Assembly: GCF_001316285.1 (NCBI RefSeq)
Contig: NZ_BBDO01000003.1
Coordinates: forward strand, 1 to 64,000
Direction of reading: 5' to 3'
Length of the DNA: 64,000 bases
Origin: Vulcanisaeta sp. JCM 16161
GTDB lineage: Archaea; Thermoproteota; Thermoprotei; Thermoproteales; Thermocladiaceae
Position 1 is the first letter of the stretch. Each line of letters begins with the position of its first letter. Below are positions 1-10,597 of this stretch, one piece after another. The position numbers and the translations under genes were made by a program. Under the pieces are notes generated by a model, which saw only the letters and a list, made by a program, of their open reading frames with translations, was not told the origin of the DNA and did not search any database.

Positions 1-1
1 C

Positions 2-526
2 GATCCATGCATTGGCACGGTTGAGGCCGTGCAGTGGGCCGTGATGACCTGGTTCGCGGCCTACAATAACACCAGCGTCAATGAGTTCGAGGCGGAACCG
101 CTGAACCCAACGGTAATGATGAACTACGTACAGACACTACTCAATAATGAGGCGTTTAATACGGTAACATTCCCAAGCAATACGTACGGCATCTCGGTGG
201 GTGATGTTGATACCCAGGTGAGTGCGACGCCGTTATTCGCCTTTGCGGGTGGTATGGGCGCGATTCTTGAGGCCATGGGAGTGTCAATACCTCCTGAGCT
301 ACAGCAATTCCTAAACTACCTAATAGTGGGCATATCCTTTAGTACGCAGACCATTAGCAATATTCAAAATACAATATTTATACAAATGAGTTATCCATCT
401 GGTATCAACGTATGCACAAGCCCCATTGTCTATGAATTTAATTACCAAGTCTACGTAAGTAACCTGAGCAGTTACTACCCAGCACCTACGGCCTACGTCG
501 ACTTCAACGCCGGACCATGCTCATAA
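2..526 (+). CDS. Surface protein, C-terminal part (cut by window edge)
   Basis: The frame is open from the first bases of the window, so the N-terminus lies outside. What remains is about 174 residues, rich in Asn, Thr, Ser and aromatic residues, with several N-glycosylation sequons and a Cys near the C-terminus. It opens with a DPC motif that also occurs in the surface protein at 1829-3390 and the broken paralogue at 11530-13155, so it probably belongs to that extracellular family. No catalytic motif is visible. An apparent internal GTG at 29 is unlikely to be the real start because similarity runs upstream of it. Confidence 0.6.
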   Translation, partial: DPCIGTVEAVQWAVMTWFAAYNNTSVNEFEAEPLNPTVMMNYVQTLLNNEAFNTVTFPSNTYGISVGDVDTQVSATPLFAFAGGMGAILEAMGVSIPPELQQFLNYLIVGISFSTQTISNIQNTIFIQMSYPSGINVCTSPIVYEFNYQVYVSNLSSYYPAPTAYVDFNAGPCS

Positions 527-661
527 CCCTAAAAGCGGCCAGCCCGTTGAGGACTTTTAAAAATCACCCCTTCTTTTCCCTTTCTTGTTCTCACCCCTCC
601 TGCCATTTACGCATTGGTTTTACCCTCTTGGCTTGTTCCTTTACCACGTTTTGGCAGTAAA

Positions 662-866
662 TCACTCGAACAGGCGTAACTCAACCCACTTTTCATGAAT
701 AGGCAGGGTTAAAAGGGGTCTAGTAATTAGGTAATACCATCCTAAAGCCGTTATCAACCAAGACCAATTCATTACTAACAGCCCTCGCCCACGAGTAAGC
801 AAGGGTAAACTCAACATCACTCCCATCACTGGCATTCGCATAAATACCAACAACATCACCCTATAG
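662..866 (-). pseudogene. Inverted fragment of the surface-protein family (middle part)
   Basis: Read on the minus strand, this stretch matches the middle of the paralogue at 11530-13155. A block beginning DVVGIYAN is followed by TLAYSW, a VSNELVLVDNGFR segment and LITRPLL, against DVVGVYAN, LTYSW, VGNELVIIGNGFR and LIAYPII in the paralogue. One frameshift lies inside it. It has no start and stops abruptly at the junction with an opposite-strand fragment of the same family at 868-1419. I read it as a relic left by local rearrangement rather than a gene. Confidence 0.55.
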
Positions 867-867
867 T

Positions 868-1419
868 TCCGCAGAGTCAGCATTTGCGGCAACAAATCCG
901 GCGGCTAATTTTGGTTCTGGTTGGAATCCAGCACCAATGAGTAGTATAGGTGATTGCGGATTGCCCATCGGTTTAAGTACGGGAGGAATTACGGTATCAT
1001 ACTCCATATCAATGCCCGCTGGTACCACTGAGTCGATTAGCACCTCTAATAGTCCGTCTAAGATAGTTCAATTTGACGGGAATAATGCGGAGGTGGCTAA
1101 TCTGACCTGGACGTTCAATATAACCCAAACCGAGAGTAATGCGGCCTTCCCGAATGCCTTTGAGGATGATTCGCCGGGCTTAATCATAATGCTTAACTTT
1201 AACTCATCGCAGCAATACGCGGCGTCATTTAATATCGATTTCGAGAACTATACCATCACGTCTTACTACGTATGTAGTTACTACACGACCGAGACCATCT
1301 GGGCTCAGACGAAGTGGGTAGTTATTGTGACCACTCAATTAAGTACTACGGCCAGTATTTCGGGTCAATTGTACATATATGGCTCGCCATACGCGCCATC
1401 CCACCTTATTCATATGTAA
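868..1419 (+). pseudogene. C-terminal fragment of the surface-protein family
   Basis: This open frame of about 180 residues matches the C-terminal domain of the paralogue at 12600-13155. Shared features are EVANLTWTFNI versus EVANTTWIFNI, NAFE, FENYTITSY versus FENYAITSY, and TTETIW followed by a tryptophan-valine pair. An internal ATG at 937 is available, but similarity extends upstream of it to about 868, where it meets an inverted fragment of the same family. It is probably a headless relic. An expressed small secreted domain cannot be excluded. Confidence 0.55.
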
Positions 1420-1828
1420 CGGGGGTGATGTCAGGAGAGTACTATATACCGTGTGGGTGATTTAGTGATTTCAGATTACGAGACCCTTATTTTAAATTTC
1501 CTGATGTTGTTTTGTTGATCATTGGTTGTGTTGGTGGTGGGTGTGGGATTATTGGGGTTAGTGTGTTGTGTCTATCTCCGTATCTTTCTGCCTTGGTTTC
1601 CTTGCGGGCTGTGGTTTTTAGTCCTTGGTATTTTATGTTAAGGCTAGGCTTGGTGTTTCGGAGGACATACTTATTAGTGCCTTTTCCGTAGTCATTGAGG
1701 TGAACAACTAAAACATGGCATTACCGCATGCGACGGTAAGGAGTACCGTGAAGGTGGGACTAACGTTGGAAGAAATGGGAAGGAAAAATAAAAGGCGTAT
1801 TTAAGGGTGGTTAATAAACAAAATTGCC
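1420..1828. other. Intergenic, no recognised gene
   Basis: About 400 bases between convergent ends of surface-protein genes. I see only short unconvincing frames here, including a 28-codon frame starting at 1714. There is no tRNA, box C/D pattern or strong inverted repeat. Confidence 0.5.
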
Positions 1829-3390
1829 CTAACTGGGGCATGTATTTTCTGCTTGGTATAGTATGATTGGTATCCAGTAATCGTTTGTGGATTGTTGTGT
1901 TACTGTGTATGAAGCTGACGGATTGTACTGTAATACGAAGTATATAGCGCTATTAAAGGTATCAACGTAGTAACCACCATTATAATTTGGGTAGCACACG
2001 GCACCGCTTGTCCATAGTATTGGTGATGCCGCGGTATTTACCGACCCAGCGCCTGCGTTTAGGAACCATATTCCGTCTGCCGTATCAACCTCAAAACCGA
2101 CCGGGTACTGGGCACCGGCCGTTGTTGTGGCTGGCGTGCATAGGCTCGTGGTTACGCCGATGCTCCATATCAAATCGCTCAGGTACAAGTTATATGGATT
2201 ATTAACTACGGTTAGGGATGAAGTTAATCCTGCGACCTGCCCATCACTTGTTGCTGCTTCAAATACGAATTCAAGTGTCTGCTGTAAGATCTCCAGAGCC
2301 ATCTCGAGGGTTGAGTAGCTGAATAGCGAACAACCAGTGTTGCTAGGTTGAGCCGCGCCGCTTTCTCCTCCCCAGCCATGTATGAGTTATAGCCGTTGGC
2401 TTGGTCCACCTCGTAAGCCTCCGTCATGTTTATACCCACGTTATAGTAGGCGAACGAGCCTCCGTCGCTCGACGGTATGTAATTGGAGTAGCCTAGATAA
2501 TCAACTGGGAATTGCGGTGTCGATGCTTGGGTTGGCGATATATTAATTACTAAGACGCAATAGTCGTATTCAAATACATTGCCTGCGATATCCTCGTATT
2601 TCGTGGGTCCCGTGTAGAACAACCAACCATACTGGCCATTTAGTTGACCCCCATATTGATTTATGAGGTACTCGCATGGATCTGTATCTGTTGGGTCCAT
2701 ACCACTTACTGTATTAAACGTATTGTGGACTGTTGAATACCAACTCGTTATTAATTCGTTTAGGGTATTTGTTGCATATTCATACTGCGGTATCACGTTT
2801 ATTTCCAAGCCATAACCTCCAAAACCAACTATGTAAACGGCGCTCGCGTTACCGACCCCAATCACTGGGTATCCAATGACCTTGCTATGGTAGTAATTGC
2901 CCCAGGCCGCTGCTATTGCTTCTTCTAATGCCTGTGCTTGTTTAAGGTTTTTGGTGTATAATATGATTAGGTCCTTCCTACTAATCAAGGCTTGGAGTTG
3001 GTTGGATAATTGATTTAGTGATTTATGCATGGTGTCATTCACGTAATCCCAATCAATAACTACAATTGAACCACCAGGTAACGTAGGTAACTCGCCTAAA
3101 CTCACAGACCTAATCATGGATTCAGGAGCGCCTAAACCAACCAACTCATTAATGAATTGGGGAGGGCCAACCACATAAGCCACAACAGGCAGGGCAAGGG
3201 GCTGGGGCTTAACGGGCGTTGGTATGCTGATGCCATGCCACAATAACTCAAATTTATAAATGGCATTAAGCATTCCATTAACGTTACCTACGAATGAGGG
3301 GCGTAAGATGGCAGCTATGAACAGGGCATCAATTAAGATCAACACGAGCATGGTTATGATTAGCCACTTCGTTTTTAGGCCCATAACCAT
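1829..3390 (-). CDS. TM-anchored extracellular protein, DPC surface family (one frameshift)
   Basis: This is the best preserved member of the family, about 520 residues. Residues 5-28 form one hydrophobic segment (signal anchor). The rest is extracellular in composition, with many Asn/Thr/Tyr residues, sequons and few charges. A LPxLPxGSIVVIDWD block around residue 105 recurs in the paralogue at 11530-13155. The frame shifts near 2310; the downstream segment (ALEILQQ onward) completes the protein to a stop at 1829. The ATG at 3390 or 3384 fits the start of the hydrophobic segment. Function is unknown. A role in the cell envelope is inferred from composition only. Confidence 0.65.
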
Positions 3391-3571
3391 CGGTTTTACT
3401 TAATTCACCGGACTTTTTTTTACTTCGCCTATTCATAAAAGGTGATTCGAGTTACGCCTATTTAAGTGATTCACTGCTAAAACGCGGTAGAGGGAACTGG
3501 CCAAGAGGGTGATGGCAGGAGGAGGGGGTGAGGACGGGTGATTTTAAGGCTGCCTTAATAAGGCTGCATCA

Positions 3572-4363
3572 CTACGTCTGGAAGTCTTGATACATGTTGC
3601 ATGTGGTGTATTGGTTAAGCATCTGCGTATACTGAACATTAGAATTCTCAGCAGTATTATTGCCGAGATTGCCCTGATATAGATTTACATTGGAGCAGTA
3701 ATAGAACATGCCAGAACCACCGGAATTAAAAATTACATAAGAGGCGTCAGCGCCGGCCCAAACAACATTAGATGGAAACCAATAATCCGAGTATTGAGAT
3801 GGCATATTCCATACATATGTCCAAGGTCCATTTGTATTAGGTACTGACACCTGCTCATACACATATATGAAATCATACCTTACTATTCATACCATATAGG
3901 ATATACCAGACAGCGCCGGAGATAAGTGGCCACGGTACATCTGATACATATCCAGGACTTGGTGGTTGCCAAATGAGGGCAGGAGGACTCACACATGGAC
4001 CCATATCTGTACAGTGAATAGTAACTCTTGAGTATACGCATTGTATCCAATAACTCCCTGGACCCAGTATTCATTGCCTTGATTACATACGAGATATTCA
4101 TCTGGGTTGAACTGCAACGAAATCCAGCCATCATTTGGCCCGTACTACTGCGCAGTCATAGTATTGATGATAACCGCGTGAACACTTACATTGCCTGGTG
4201 CGCCTGTGGTATCGACCTCATAATTACATCCACCGATAGGTTGTGAGCATGTGTTTTGCGCAACCACGCGTCCTGAGAATACCAACACTACCGTTAACAT
4301 TATTAAGAGCGTTAGTAAAGCAATAATTGTCACCTTCGGGTTCTTCATCACCATGCTAATCAC
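3572..4363 (-). CDS. Secreted protein of unknown function (several frameshifts)
   Basis: The N-terminus has a signal-type hydrophobic segment (about residues 12-33) followed by a Cys-containing start of the mature chain. Four reading frames must be joined, at about 4145, 3990 and 3870, to give a continuous Tyr/Trp/Asn-rich extracellular protein of about 260 residues. The pattern EYWVQGVI followed by FTVQIW vaguely recalls thermopsin-type acid peptidases, but I cannot see a convincing active site and do not assign it. The start (GTG 4363 or ATG a few codons later) overlaps the restored end of the upstream gene at 4360, suggesting co-translation. Confidence 0.5.
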
Positions 4364-5313
4364 CCGTTGGCGTCTATCTCATTTTTATTTGAGTAAATAA
4401 CTGGGTAATTCGTAGGTAATGGGTACCAGATATACCCTATTGTGTACTTTGGTGCTATGTTGCTTATCCCAGGTGTTATGTCGTCCATGCTTATTGATTG
4501 CAGGTTTTGTGATTGACTTTGTGATCACGTATATCGTGGGCTCCTCAATGATGTATTGACCGTTTTCAAATAATTGCTTGGCCGTTGGTAAGGACTTATT
4601 CGTGCTTCCAAAGGTGCCGATCCAACCATACTTAACCATTAACTGAACCTCCTCAGCATCGCTCGTGATGTTGCAGACCGGTAATGCGTAGGGGACTGCG
4701 GAGTATAGGATCACCACTATGGTGTCGCCTGAAGTGACGTTGATTGCGGGAACCCAACGCCTATTCCCGTGTGCACCACGTACCAATTCTCCGTATTAGC
4801 TATTTGCCAGAAGTTCATGGTTTTATTACCGTAAATGTATGGGTGATTGACAGTTATGGCTAATGCCTGCAGTGGCTGAGATTGATTGTTTGAGGCTATT
4901 AACCTGCCGTTTAGGTAGATGCCAAGCCACATGGCGTTGCCTGAATAGGACATGCTGGCCCATGATGATAACGTCTCATTAATTATGGCGGTTGGGAAGT
5001 CAATGTATAATTGATAACCATTAATCTTCATATCCCCATGAACATGGTAGACAAGGGCTATTGCGGAGCCGCCGGGCATGATGAGGTCATAAGAGGAATT
5101 ACACCAGATAGCACCGTATTGGATGATGATTGGCATTATGGTTGGTGGAGGCTTAATTGATTGACCCACGTGAGAGGGACCCACGGAGCCGGAACCACTA
5201 ATATGCCAAGTACTACGCACGATAAGCAGGGATACAGCCACAGCCACTATTACCAACACAGCCACCAACCACCCCACCCTCAAACCCATAATAATCAATT
5301 CTTCTAATTTCAT
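4360..5313 (-). CDS. TM-anchored extracellular protein (frameshifted)
   Basis: A Lys/Glu-containing N-terminus is followed by one hydrophobic segment (residues about 8-30) and an extracellular beta-rich chain of about 290 residues with sequons. Two frameshifts are needed, at about 4760 and 4515. After the second, the chain continues through SMDDITPG and IGYIWYPL to a stop at 4360, overlapping the next gene's start. A longer upstream frame to 5559 exists but is low-complexity and lies in the leader region, so I use the ATG at 5313. Function unknown. It shares an upstream sequence block with neighbours. Confidence 0.55.
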
Positions 5314-5607
5314 GGGGCTTTTTTTACTTTGGGTGTTCAGAGAAAGTGATTCGAGTGGGGTTGAAATACCTTGTTTATGCCCTTTAGTAACGGTATTCAT
5401 TATTGGGGCGTGGGTTGAGACCGATACGTTGTGGTTTCTCGAAAATGCGTGTTGTGGAAAGTCGAGGCATTGATTACTGTTGTAATTATCATCTATTATC
5501 CATGAATTCATACTCTTCATAATTATTTTAAGCCTGTCTACCTGCCAGGATTTTACCAAAAATGGGCTTTTTAAGATCGTCGTAAATACCCTATTAGTTA
5601 GGTTTTT

Positions 5608-5646
5608 ACGCTTCCGCTGTGGAAGTTACTTTCGGTGTGGAAGCGT
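5608..5646. promoter_or_regulatory. Inverted repeat at the ATPase start codon
   Basis: ACGCTTCC (5608-5615) is matched by its perfect reverse complement GGAAGCGT (5639-5646), and TGTGGAAG occurs twice between. The right arm overlaps the GTG start of the ATPase at 5645, so binding here would block transcription start or translation. The regulatory role is inference. Confidence 0.35.
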
Positions 5647-6724
5647 GTTATTTGATACGAAGCCTAAGACGCGTAGGGCGGACTTGTTTGATTTTGAGGA
5701 GGAGTTTAGTAGGCTTTCGCGGTTGATCAATGATTCATTGACTCGGCTTATCGTTGTTAGGGGTTTGAGGAGGACTGGGAAGACTTCGTTGGTGCTGACT
5801 ACGCTTAATGAGTTGGGCGTGCCTTACGTATTTATCGATGTTAGGGAGGTTGTTAGGTCTAGGAGGGGGTTGTATGAGGTTTTGTCTAGGGCATTGAGTG
5901 ATTTTCTTAGGAGGTACTCGCTGCGTAAGGCCTTACTTAATAGTATTATTAAGGCGTTGAGTGGTGTTAGGGGTGTTAGGGTGCATGGTGTTGAGGTCTC
6001 GCTTAATTGGGGTAGGGATAGGCCATTACTCACTGAGTTATTTAGGGAGTTTGATGGGGTTTCGAGTAGTGTGGGTGTTGGGTTCGTGATTGTTATTGAT
6101 GAGGCCCAAAGACTCGGTGGGTCTTTGGGTATTGAGGTTTGGAGTGCCGTGCTCACGCCTATGATTTTCTCGGAAATATTAAGTTCATAATATCTGGCTC
6201 CGAAATGGGTGTTTTGAACTCAATACTTAATAATCCCGAGTCTCCATTATTTGGTAGGCTTATGCCGAGGTTATTACTGAGAGGTTGAGTCGTGAGAAGT
6301 CTCTGGAGTTTCTGCAGCGTGGCTTCTCCGAGGTGGGTGTTGAGGTTGATGAGGGTGAGCTTAATGAGGTTGTGGATAGGCTTGATGGCGTCATTGGTTG
6401 GCTTACGTACTACGGCTACTCAAGGAGTGTTGGTGGTAGGGACTTAACATCAATATTTAATGATGCCATTAACCTGGCTAGGGAGGAACTTGAGAACTTC
6501 CTAAACTTAGGGTTAGTAGGAGGTACAGGGTCGTACTTAAACTCCTAGCCTCAGGCGTTAGGGAGTGGGGATTATTGAAGAGGAGGCTTGAGGATTACGA
6601 GGGCTCACCAATTAGTGATAGGGTGCTTCACGACATATTAACCGCATTAAAGATGCATTCAATAATTAATGAGGAGTTGGAATTCACAGACCCGATCGTA
6701 AAGGAGGCGGCGCGGGAATTATAG
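5645..6724 (+). CDS. Archaeal AAA-type ATPase, Arch_ATPase/DUF234-like (frameshifted)
   Basis: The Walker A motif is at about residue 43 (GLRRTGKTSL) and Walker B at about residue 146 (FVIVIDEAQ). Both are typical of the archaeal STAND-like ATPases found in many copies in crenarchaea. Frameshifts near 6187, 6285 and 6530 split the chain. The pieces include a sensor-like FIISGSEMG stretch, then a helical and winged-helix-like C-terminal part (SDRVLHDILTALK) to a stop at 6724, about 355 residues in total as usual for the family. Cellular role is unknown; such ATPases are often associated with mobile or defence loci. Confidence 0.7.
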
Positions 6725-6994
6725 TATCAAGACCCTGGATCGGGAAAGGAGTTTCGAGAATTATAGGCCCATGCCTAATAGAACCGAACTTAATGGAAGT
6801 AATGAGACAATTACTGTGACCACTTTACAGTCGTAATTAGCCGCTTCATTTTAGAACCATAACCGTTAACCCTATATCATTCAATGAATATTCAAACCCT
6901 GGGTATTCAGTGGGGTTGGATTAATAGGATTGAAAAATAGTTAGGTGATTAAATGCGATGTAATACGTCAATAATACCAAAGATTACTACTGGG

Positions 6995-7495
6995 TTATGC
7001 CGTGCATTCGCTTATGTCCATTCCATGGCCTTTTAAGGCTTGCCTTAATGCTCCGTAGTCCTCGGGTTTTAGGTATGGTATTTGGTACGTAATGCCTTGG
7101 TAATTGATGAAGACATTATACGCGTATGGTCTAAAGCCCCTTCCTATTATGGTCTTGTAACATATGGTTATTTCGTTAAGTTTTGCCGTATATGCGCCAT
7201 TGATTGTATTAAGAATGATCAAGCCGTCTCTAATCTCCACCTTCTTAAGATTTGCTATGGCTCTTCTTATTGATTTAATACGTGTATAGGAATATACAGC
7301 TAATGATGTAAACGTGACCACCATTATTGATGCGACTATTGATAATTCAAGGAGTTGATTATCCTCTGCGTATGGTGAAAGAGTGATTATAATTACCACG
7401 TATAGTACTAGAAAAAGCATGCTAATTACCATGCCTATTGAATGTATATTAATTGCCCATTCAGCATCATTGCCCTCCCAGGACCACTCGCTCAT
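6995..7495 (-). CDS. Two-TM membrane protein, unknown
   Basis: 166 residues. Two hydrophobic segments at about residues 17-40 and 48-68 are followed by a soluble basic C-terminal region that looks like a small beta domain (EIRDGLIILNT onward). The layout resembles a membrane protein with a PH-like cytoplasmic domain, but I cannot confirm the family. It lies 10 nt downstream of the 7506-7808 gene on the same strand, so the two are probably co-transcribed. Confidence 0.55.
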   Translation of the reverse strand: MSEWSWEGNDAEWAINIHSIGMVISMLFLVLYVVIIITLSPYAEDNQLLELSIVASIMVVTFTSLAVYSYTRIKSIRRAIANLKKVEIRDGLIILNTINGAYTAKLNEITICYKTIIGRGFRPYAYNVFINYQGITYQIPYLKPEDYGALRQALKGHGMDISECTA

Positions 7496-7505
7496 GGGTT
7501 AATTA

Positions 7506-7808
7506 TTAATGTAATTCCTGCCTTGTTATTATGTATTTTGCGTTTCCCTCTCTTTCTATTTTTAGTTTTAGTTCCTGGGCTATTGCAGGTAGGTAAAGTA
7601 CGAGGGTTCTTATGCATTGTTGTGATGCCCTGGCTCCGTACTTCGTTTGGTGCCATGCGTGGAAGCATGCCATTGTTATTTTGTACTCGTTGTCCTTGGT
7701 TATGTTTCTCCTGCAGTTAATTAGTGCGTAGCTTATCAGGAATTCCTTAATGTCACTTATCCCGCACCTATGTCTCTGCTCCTGGCTTTGCAGTAGTGTT
7801 TGTTTCAC
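7506..7808 (-). CDS. Small conserved-looking protein, unknown
   Basis: 100 residues, basic, with four scattered cysteines and no membrane segment. A TATA-like TTATAAAT lies about 28 nt upstream of the ATG at 7808, as expected for a leaderless transcript. It precedes and probably shares a message with the membrane protein at 6995-7495. The 22-nt block upstream (7851-7871) also occurs upstream of the surface-protein gene at 5313. I do not recognise a family. Confidence 0.45.
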   Translation of the reverse strand: MKQTLLQSQEQRHRCGISDIKEFLISYALINCRRNITKDNEYKITMACFHAWHQTKYGARASQQCIRTLVLYLPAIAQELKLKIEREGNAKYIITRQELH

Positions 7809-7880
7809 ATAATTATTTTATCCACTTGATTTATAAGTTACTTTCAGTGTTGGGGCTGAAATACCTTGTTGAATTGAAAA

Positions 7881-9146
7881 TCACTCACGAGGGGGTTCCC
7901 TCAGGAGTAGTGCCTCGACGTAATCACCCTCCCTAATTATCTGCCCCTTCCTCGTGAACACGAGCCCATTAATCATTAGAAGCGTGTGCGTCAATGAACT
8001 ACCCTGCCTCGGCAACTCCTCAATAACGTACTCATTACCAACCCTCCTAACCCTAACCCTGTACTGTCTCGCAACCTCCTCATCACCTAATGTTCCCCTG
8101 ACGAGCCTAGCCATTACCCTTGGCTCCGCGATATCCACCTTAACACCCGCGAGCCTCTTAATGACCTCCTTAACGACTACCGTCATCGCGTTTAAGGCCG
8201 ATATTGGGTGCCCCGACAGGTTAATAATGACCTTGTTATTACTCAATATTGCCAATCCTGTCGGCCTACCTGGCCTCATCCTTAACCCCCTGATGTATAT
8301 CCTTGGGTTTAGTGATTTTGTTACCTCATAAACATAATCAACACCACTTGGTCCCGTACCACCGGTGGTTATTACAATGTCTGCCGTGTCCAGCGCCCCC
8401 ATTATGGCATTCCTAATTGCTCCTGGTCATCAGGCACTATTGTCCTACCTACAACCTCTGCGTATGGTACGTACATGCTTATGTAATTCCTTACAAAGGA
8501 TGCTGTGCTCTCCACGACCTTGCCATTAATTATCGCACTTAGCACCTCACCTGGTGTCTTGACCTCAATGAGCTCGGAGCCCGTGGCTACCACGAATATC
8601 CTGACCCTCCTCCTAACCCAAACCTCGCCAATACCGAGCTCAAGAAGTGCTGGTATGTCCCAGGGCATTATAACCGTGCCCTCCTAAGAACCACCTCACC
8701 CTTCCTTGCAAAGTCGCCTGTCGGGTCAACATTCTCCCAGGGCTTGACTGACTTATTAATAACGACTTCGTTATTGCTAACGACATCGACGAACTCCTCA
8801 GGGACAACAGCATCAGCGCCATCTGGCAGGTAGCGCCGGTGGTTACGTACGCAGTCTCCATGGTGCCCACCTTAATACTTGGAACCTCACCAATACTTAT
8901 TGAACCAACCAGCCTTAACCTAATTGGCGCCTTGGATACATCCTGGCTTCTAACGGCATAACCATCATAAGCCGCCTTAGGGCGTGGAGGCACATCTATG
9001 GGCACCACCACATCCCTAGAAAGTACCCTACCCATCGACTCCCATACAGGCACCCTCTCCTCATCAATAACCGCCAACGTGCTTATCGCATTGGTTAGTT
9101 CCTCAAGCTCATGAGGAACTACGAACTTATACTCGTGGGGCTTCAC
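7881..9146 (-). CDS. moeA: Molybdopterin molybdenumtransferase MoeA (two frameshifts)
   Basis: Inserts molybdenum or tungsten into adenylylated molybdopterin. Three frames join into one protein of about 420 residues. The N-terminal part carries PRPKAAYDGYAVRS. The middle part contains DGADAVVPEE and the start of the MPT-binding domain (VATGSEL). The C-terminal part carries ITTGGTGPSGVDY and SGHPISALN. Frameshifts lie near 8830 and 8410. The family order is intact, so these are probably sequence errors. The start at 9146 gives MKPHEY; the gene is divergent from 9199 with only 52 nt between. Cofactor synthesis fits an anaerobic crenarchaeon with Mo/W enzymes. Confidence 0.9.
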
Positions 9147-9198
9147 GTAACTTTAGGAGCAATGCGCTATTTAAAACCTATAGCCTTAATAATTAACT

Positions 9199-10269
9199 GT
9201 GGATGAATCATTAGACATTAACGTGCTGGAGGGGGCTTACCAACTGATTAATTATGATGATGAGGATGATGAGGCGTTAATCCAGGACTTTAACTTAAGG
9301 TATGGAGATGAGTACGTGGAGATTCTCAGGAGGGCTAGGGAGCTTGTGTCATCACTTGGAGAAGACGCCAGTGGTAGGATTAAGAGGTTTTATGAGTCAT
9401 TAGCTGACCACTCAATGGGTAAGATTAGGGGTTTTGGTAATGCAGTCTACGCGTTGGTTAAGTATATGGGGCTTGGTGGTGATGAGGATGTCCTGAGGAT
9501 TCAGTTTAGGCTTGTTGGCTTTAACGAGGACGTACTTACTGAGTTAATAAGGGCTGGAGTTCTAATGCATAGGAGGAGGGGCATCCTCTTCGTGCCTGAA
9601 TACTTAATACCTAGGCTTCTTGAGATGTCAGGAGACATACCGACACCCAACATTAGGGAGTCACTGAGTGGCTTGGATACCCTTGGGTTGGTTGCCGTGG
9701 AATCAGCGGCCTTTGGCTCAAAACCAATTAGCTGGTTGTTTAGGGCCATCTATGGCGTTGATTTTAGGGAGTTCGTGGTTAAGACGAGGATTGACAACGT
9801 GCTTGACGGTTCCATCGGCGAGTTAATACTTAACCCAATTATTGACCTGAGGGAGCTTAGAACCGTAATTCATGAAATGAAGGACTCAAGCGCTAGGGCC
9901 ATGAGGAGGGTCATAGGCCCCCACGGCCAATACACCTATAGCAGGATTGCCAGGTGTGGCGTTGTCTATACGGTATTTGGTGAGGGCGGCAGGGAATTGA
10001 TAATGCTTTATCCATGGATTGTACCGAGCAGGAGAGTCCTGGATTACCACCCACGGGAGGATAGGGTTATCGTAATAATGCATAGGCCCAGCGAGGAGTT
10101 CGCAGATGTAATGGGTAGGCATGTTAATGATTTGCCGCAGCGTACGGGTTTCGTGTTCATAAGTGGTGACGAGGCTGTGGTTTATAAGCCCCAATCAATG
10201 AGTAGGGCCTTCGACTCATTCCTCGACTTCCTATACAGGTCAAACCTGAGGGTTACCTACCTTAACTAA
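9199..10269 (+). CDS. Conserved hypothetical protein, 356 aa
   Basis: An intact frame of 356 residues starting at GTG, with no transmembrane segment or recognised motif. The N-terminal 30 residues are very acidic (a run of D/E around residues 20-26). The middle is helical, and the C-terminal third looks alpha/beta. It is divergently transcribed from moeA across a 52-nt gap that must hold both promoters (AT-rich around 9160-9195). Its stop overlaps the stop of the convergent gene ending at 10266. One of the few long genes here without a frameshift. Confidence 0.6.
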   Translation: MDESLDINVLEGAYQLINYDDEDDEALIQDFNLRYGDEYVEILRRARELVSSLGEDASGRIKRFYESLADHSMGKIRGFGNAVYALVKYMGLGGDEDVLRIQFRLVGFNEDVLTELIRAGVLMHRRRGILFVPEYLIPRLLEMSGDIPTPNIRESLSGLDTLGLVAVESAAFGSKPISWLFRAIYGVDFREFVVKTRIDNVLDGSIGELILNPIIDLRELRTVIHEMKDSSARAMRRVIGPHGQYTYSRIARCGVVYTVFGEGGRELIMLYPWIVPSRRVLDYHPREDRVIVIMHRPSEEFADVMGRHVNDLPQRTGFVFISGDEAVVYKPQSMSRAFDSFLDFLYRSNLRVTYLN

Positions 10270-10564
10270 CCCTTTATTAGGCCTATGATGAGGCCTATGA
10301 TGAATGCCAGGGATGAGTATGGGATGGCGCCTATGAACTGCTGAGCCTTTGCATAGCAACGCTCATCGCATAGCCAGCGTAATGCAGTAGTGTGACTAGG
10401 GTTGATGGGCTTAGGTAGCCCAGGGCTATCGCGAGTATCACGATCGCCAGTAATACCAGGGCAACACCTATCAACCTCCTTATTAGTATACCCACGAGTA
10501 GCCCAAGCACAAATAGGCCTATTATACTGACTATCTGCGTTAGTGTTAAACCAAATATCTCCAT
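10266..10564 (-). CDS. Small membrane protein, three TM segments (one frameshift)
   Basis: The frame from ATG 10564 encodes two hydrophobic segments (residues about 8-29 and 33-52). It then stops at 10331, just after MQRLSSS. Adding one A to the AAA run near 10358 continues into a third hydrophobic segment (FIGAIPY to LIIGLIKG) and a stop at 10266, overlapping the convergent gene's stop by 3 nt. This is a clear example of a one-base homopolymer loss. About 99 residues; function unknown. Confidence 0.55.
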
Positions 10565-10597
10565 TAGAAGTAAATGAGTAGAACTGATATATAAAGG

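Noticed and set aside
3572..4363. Thermopsin peptidase
   Set aside because: Only a vague YWVQ...IW resemblance. No recognisable catalytic residues and too many frameshifts to trust.
5314..5559. N-terminal extension of the surface protein to 5559
   Set aside because: Low-complexity sequence before a clear signal anchor. It overlaps the shared upstream block, and the ATG at 5313 is better.
10280..10335. Box C/D sRNA from repeated ATGATGA
   Set aside because: No D box at the required spacing. The repeat encodes the GLIIGLI end of the small membrane protein on the other strand.
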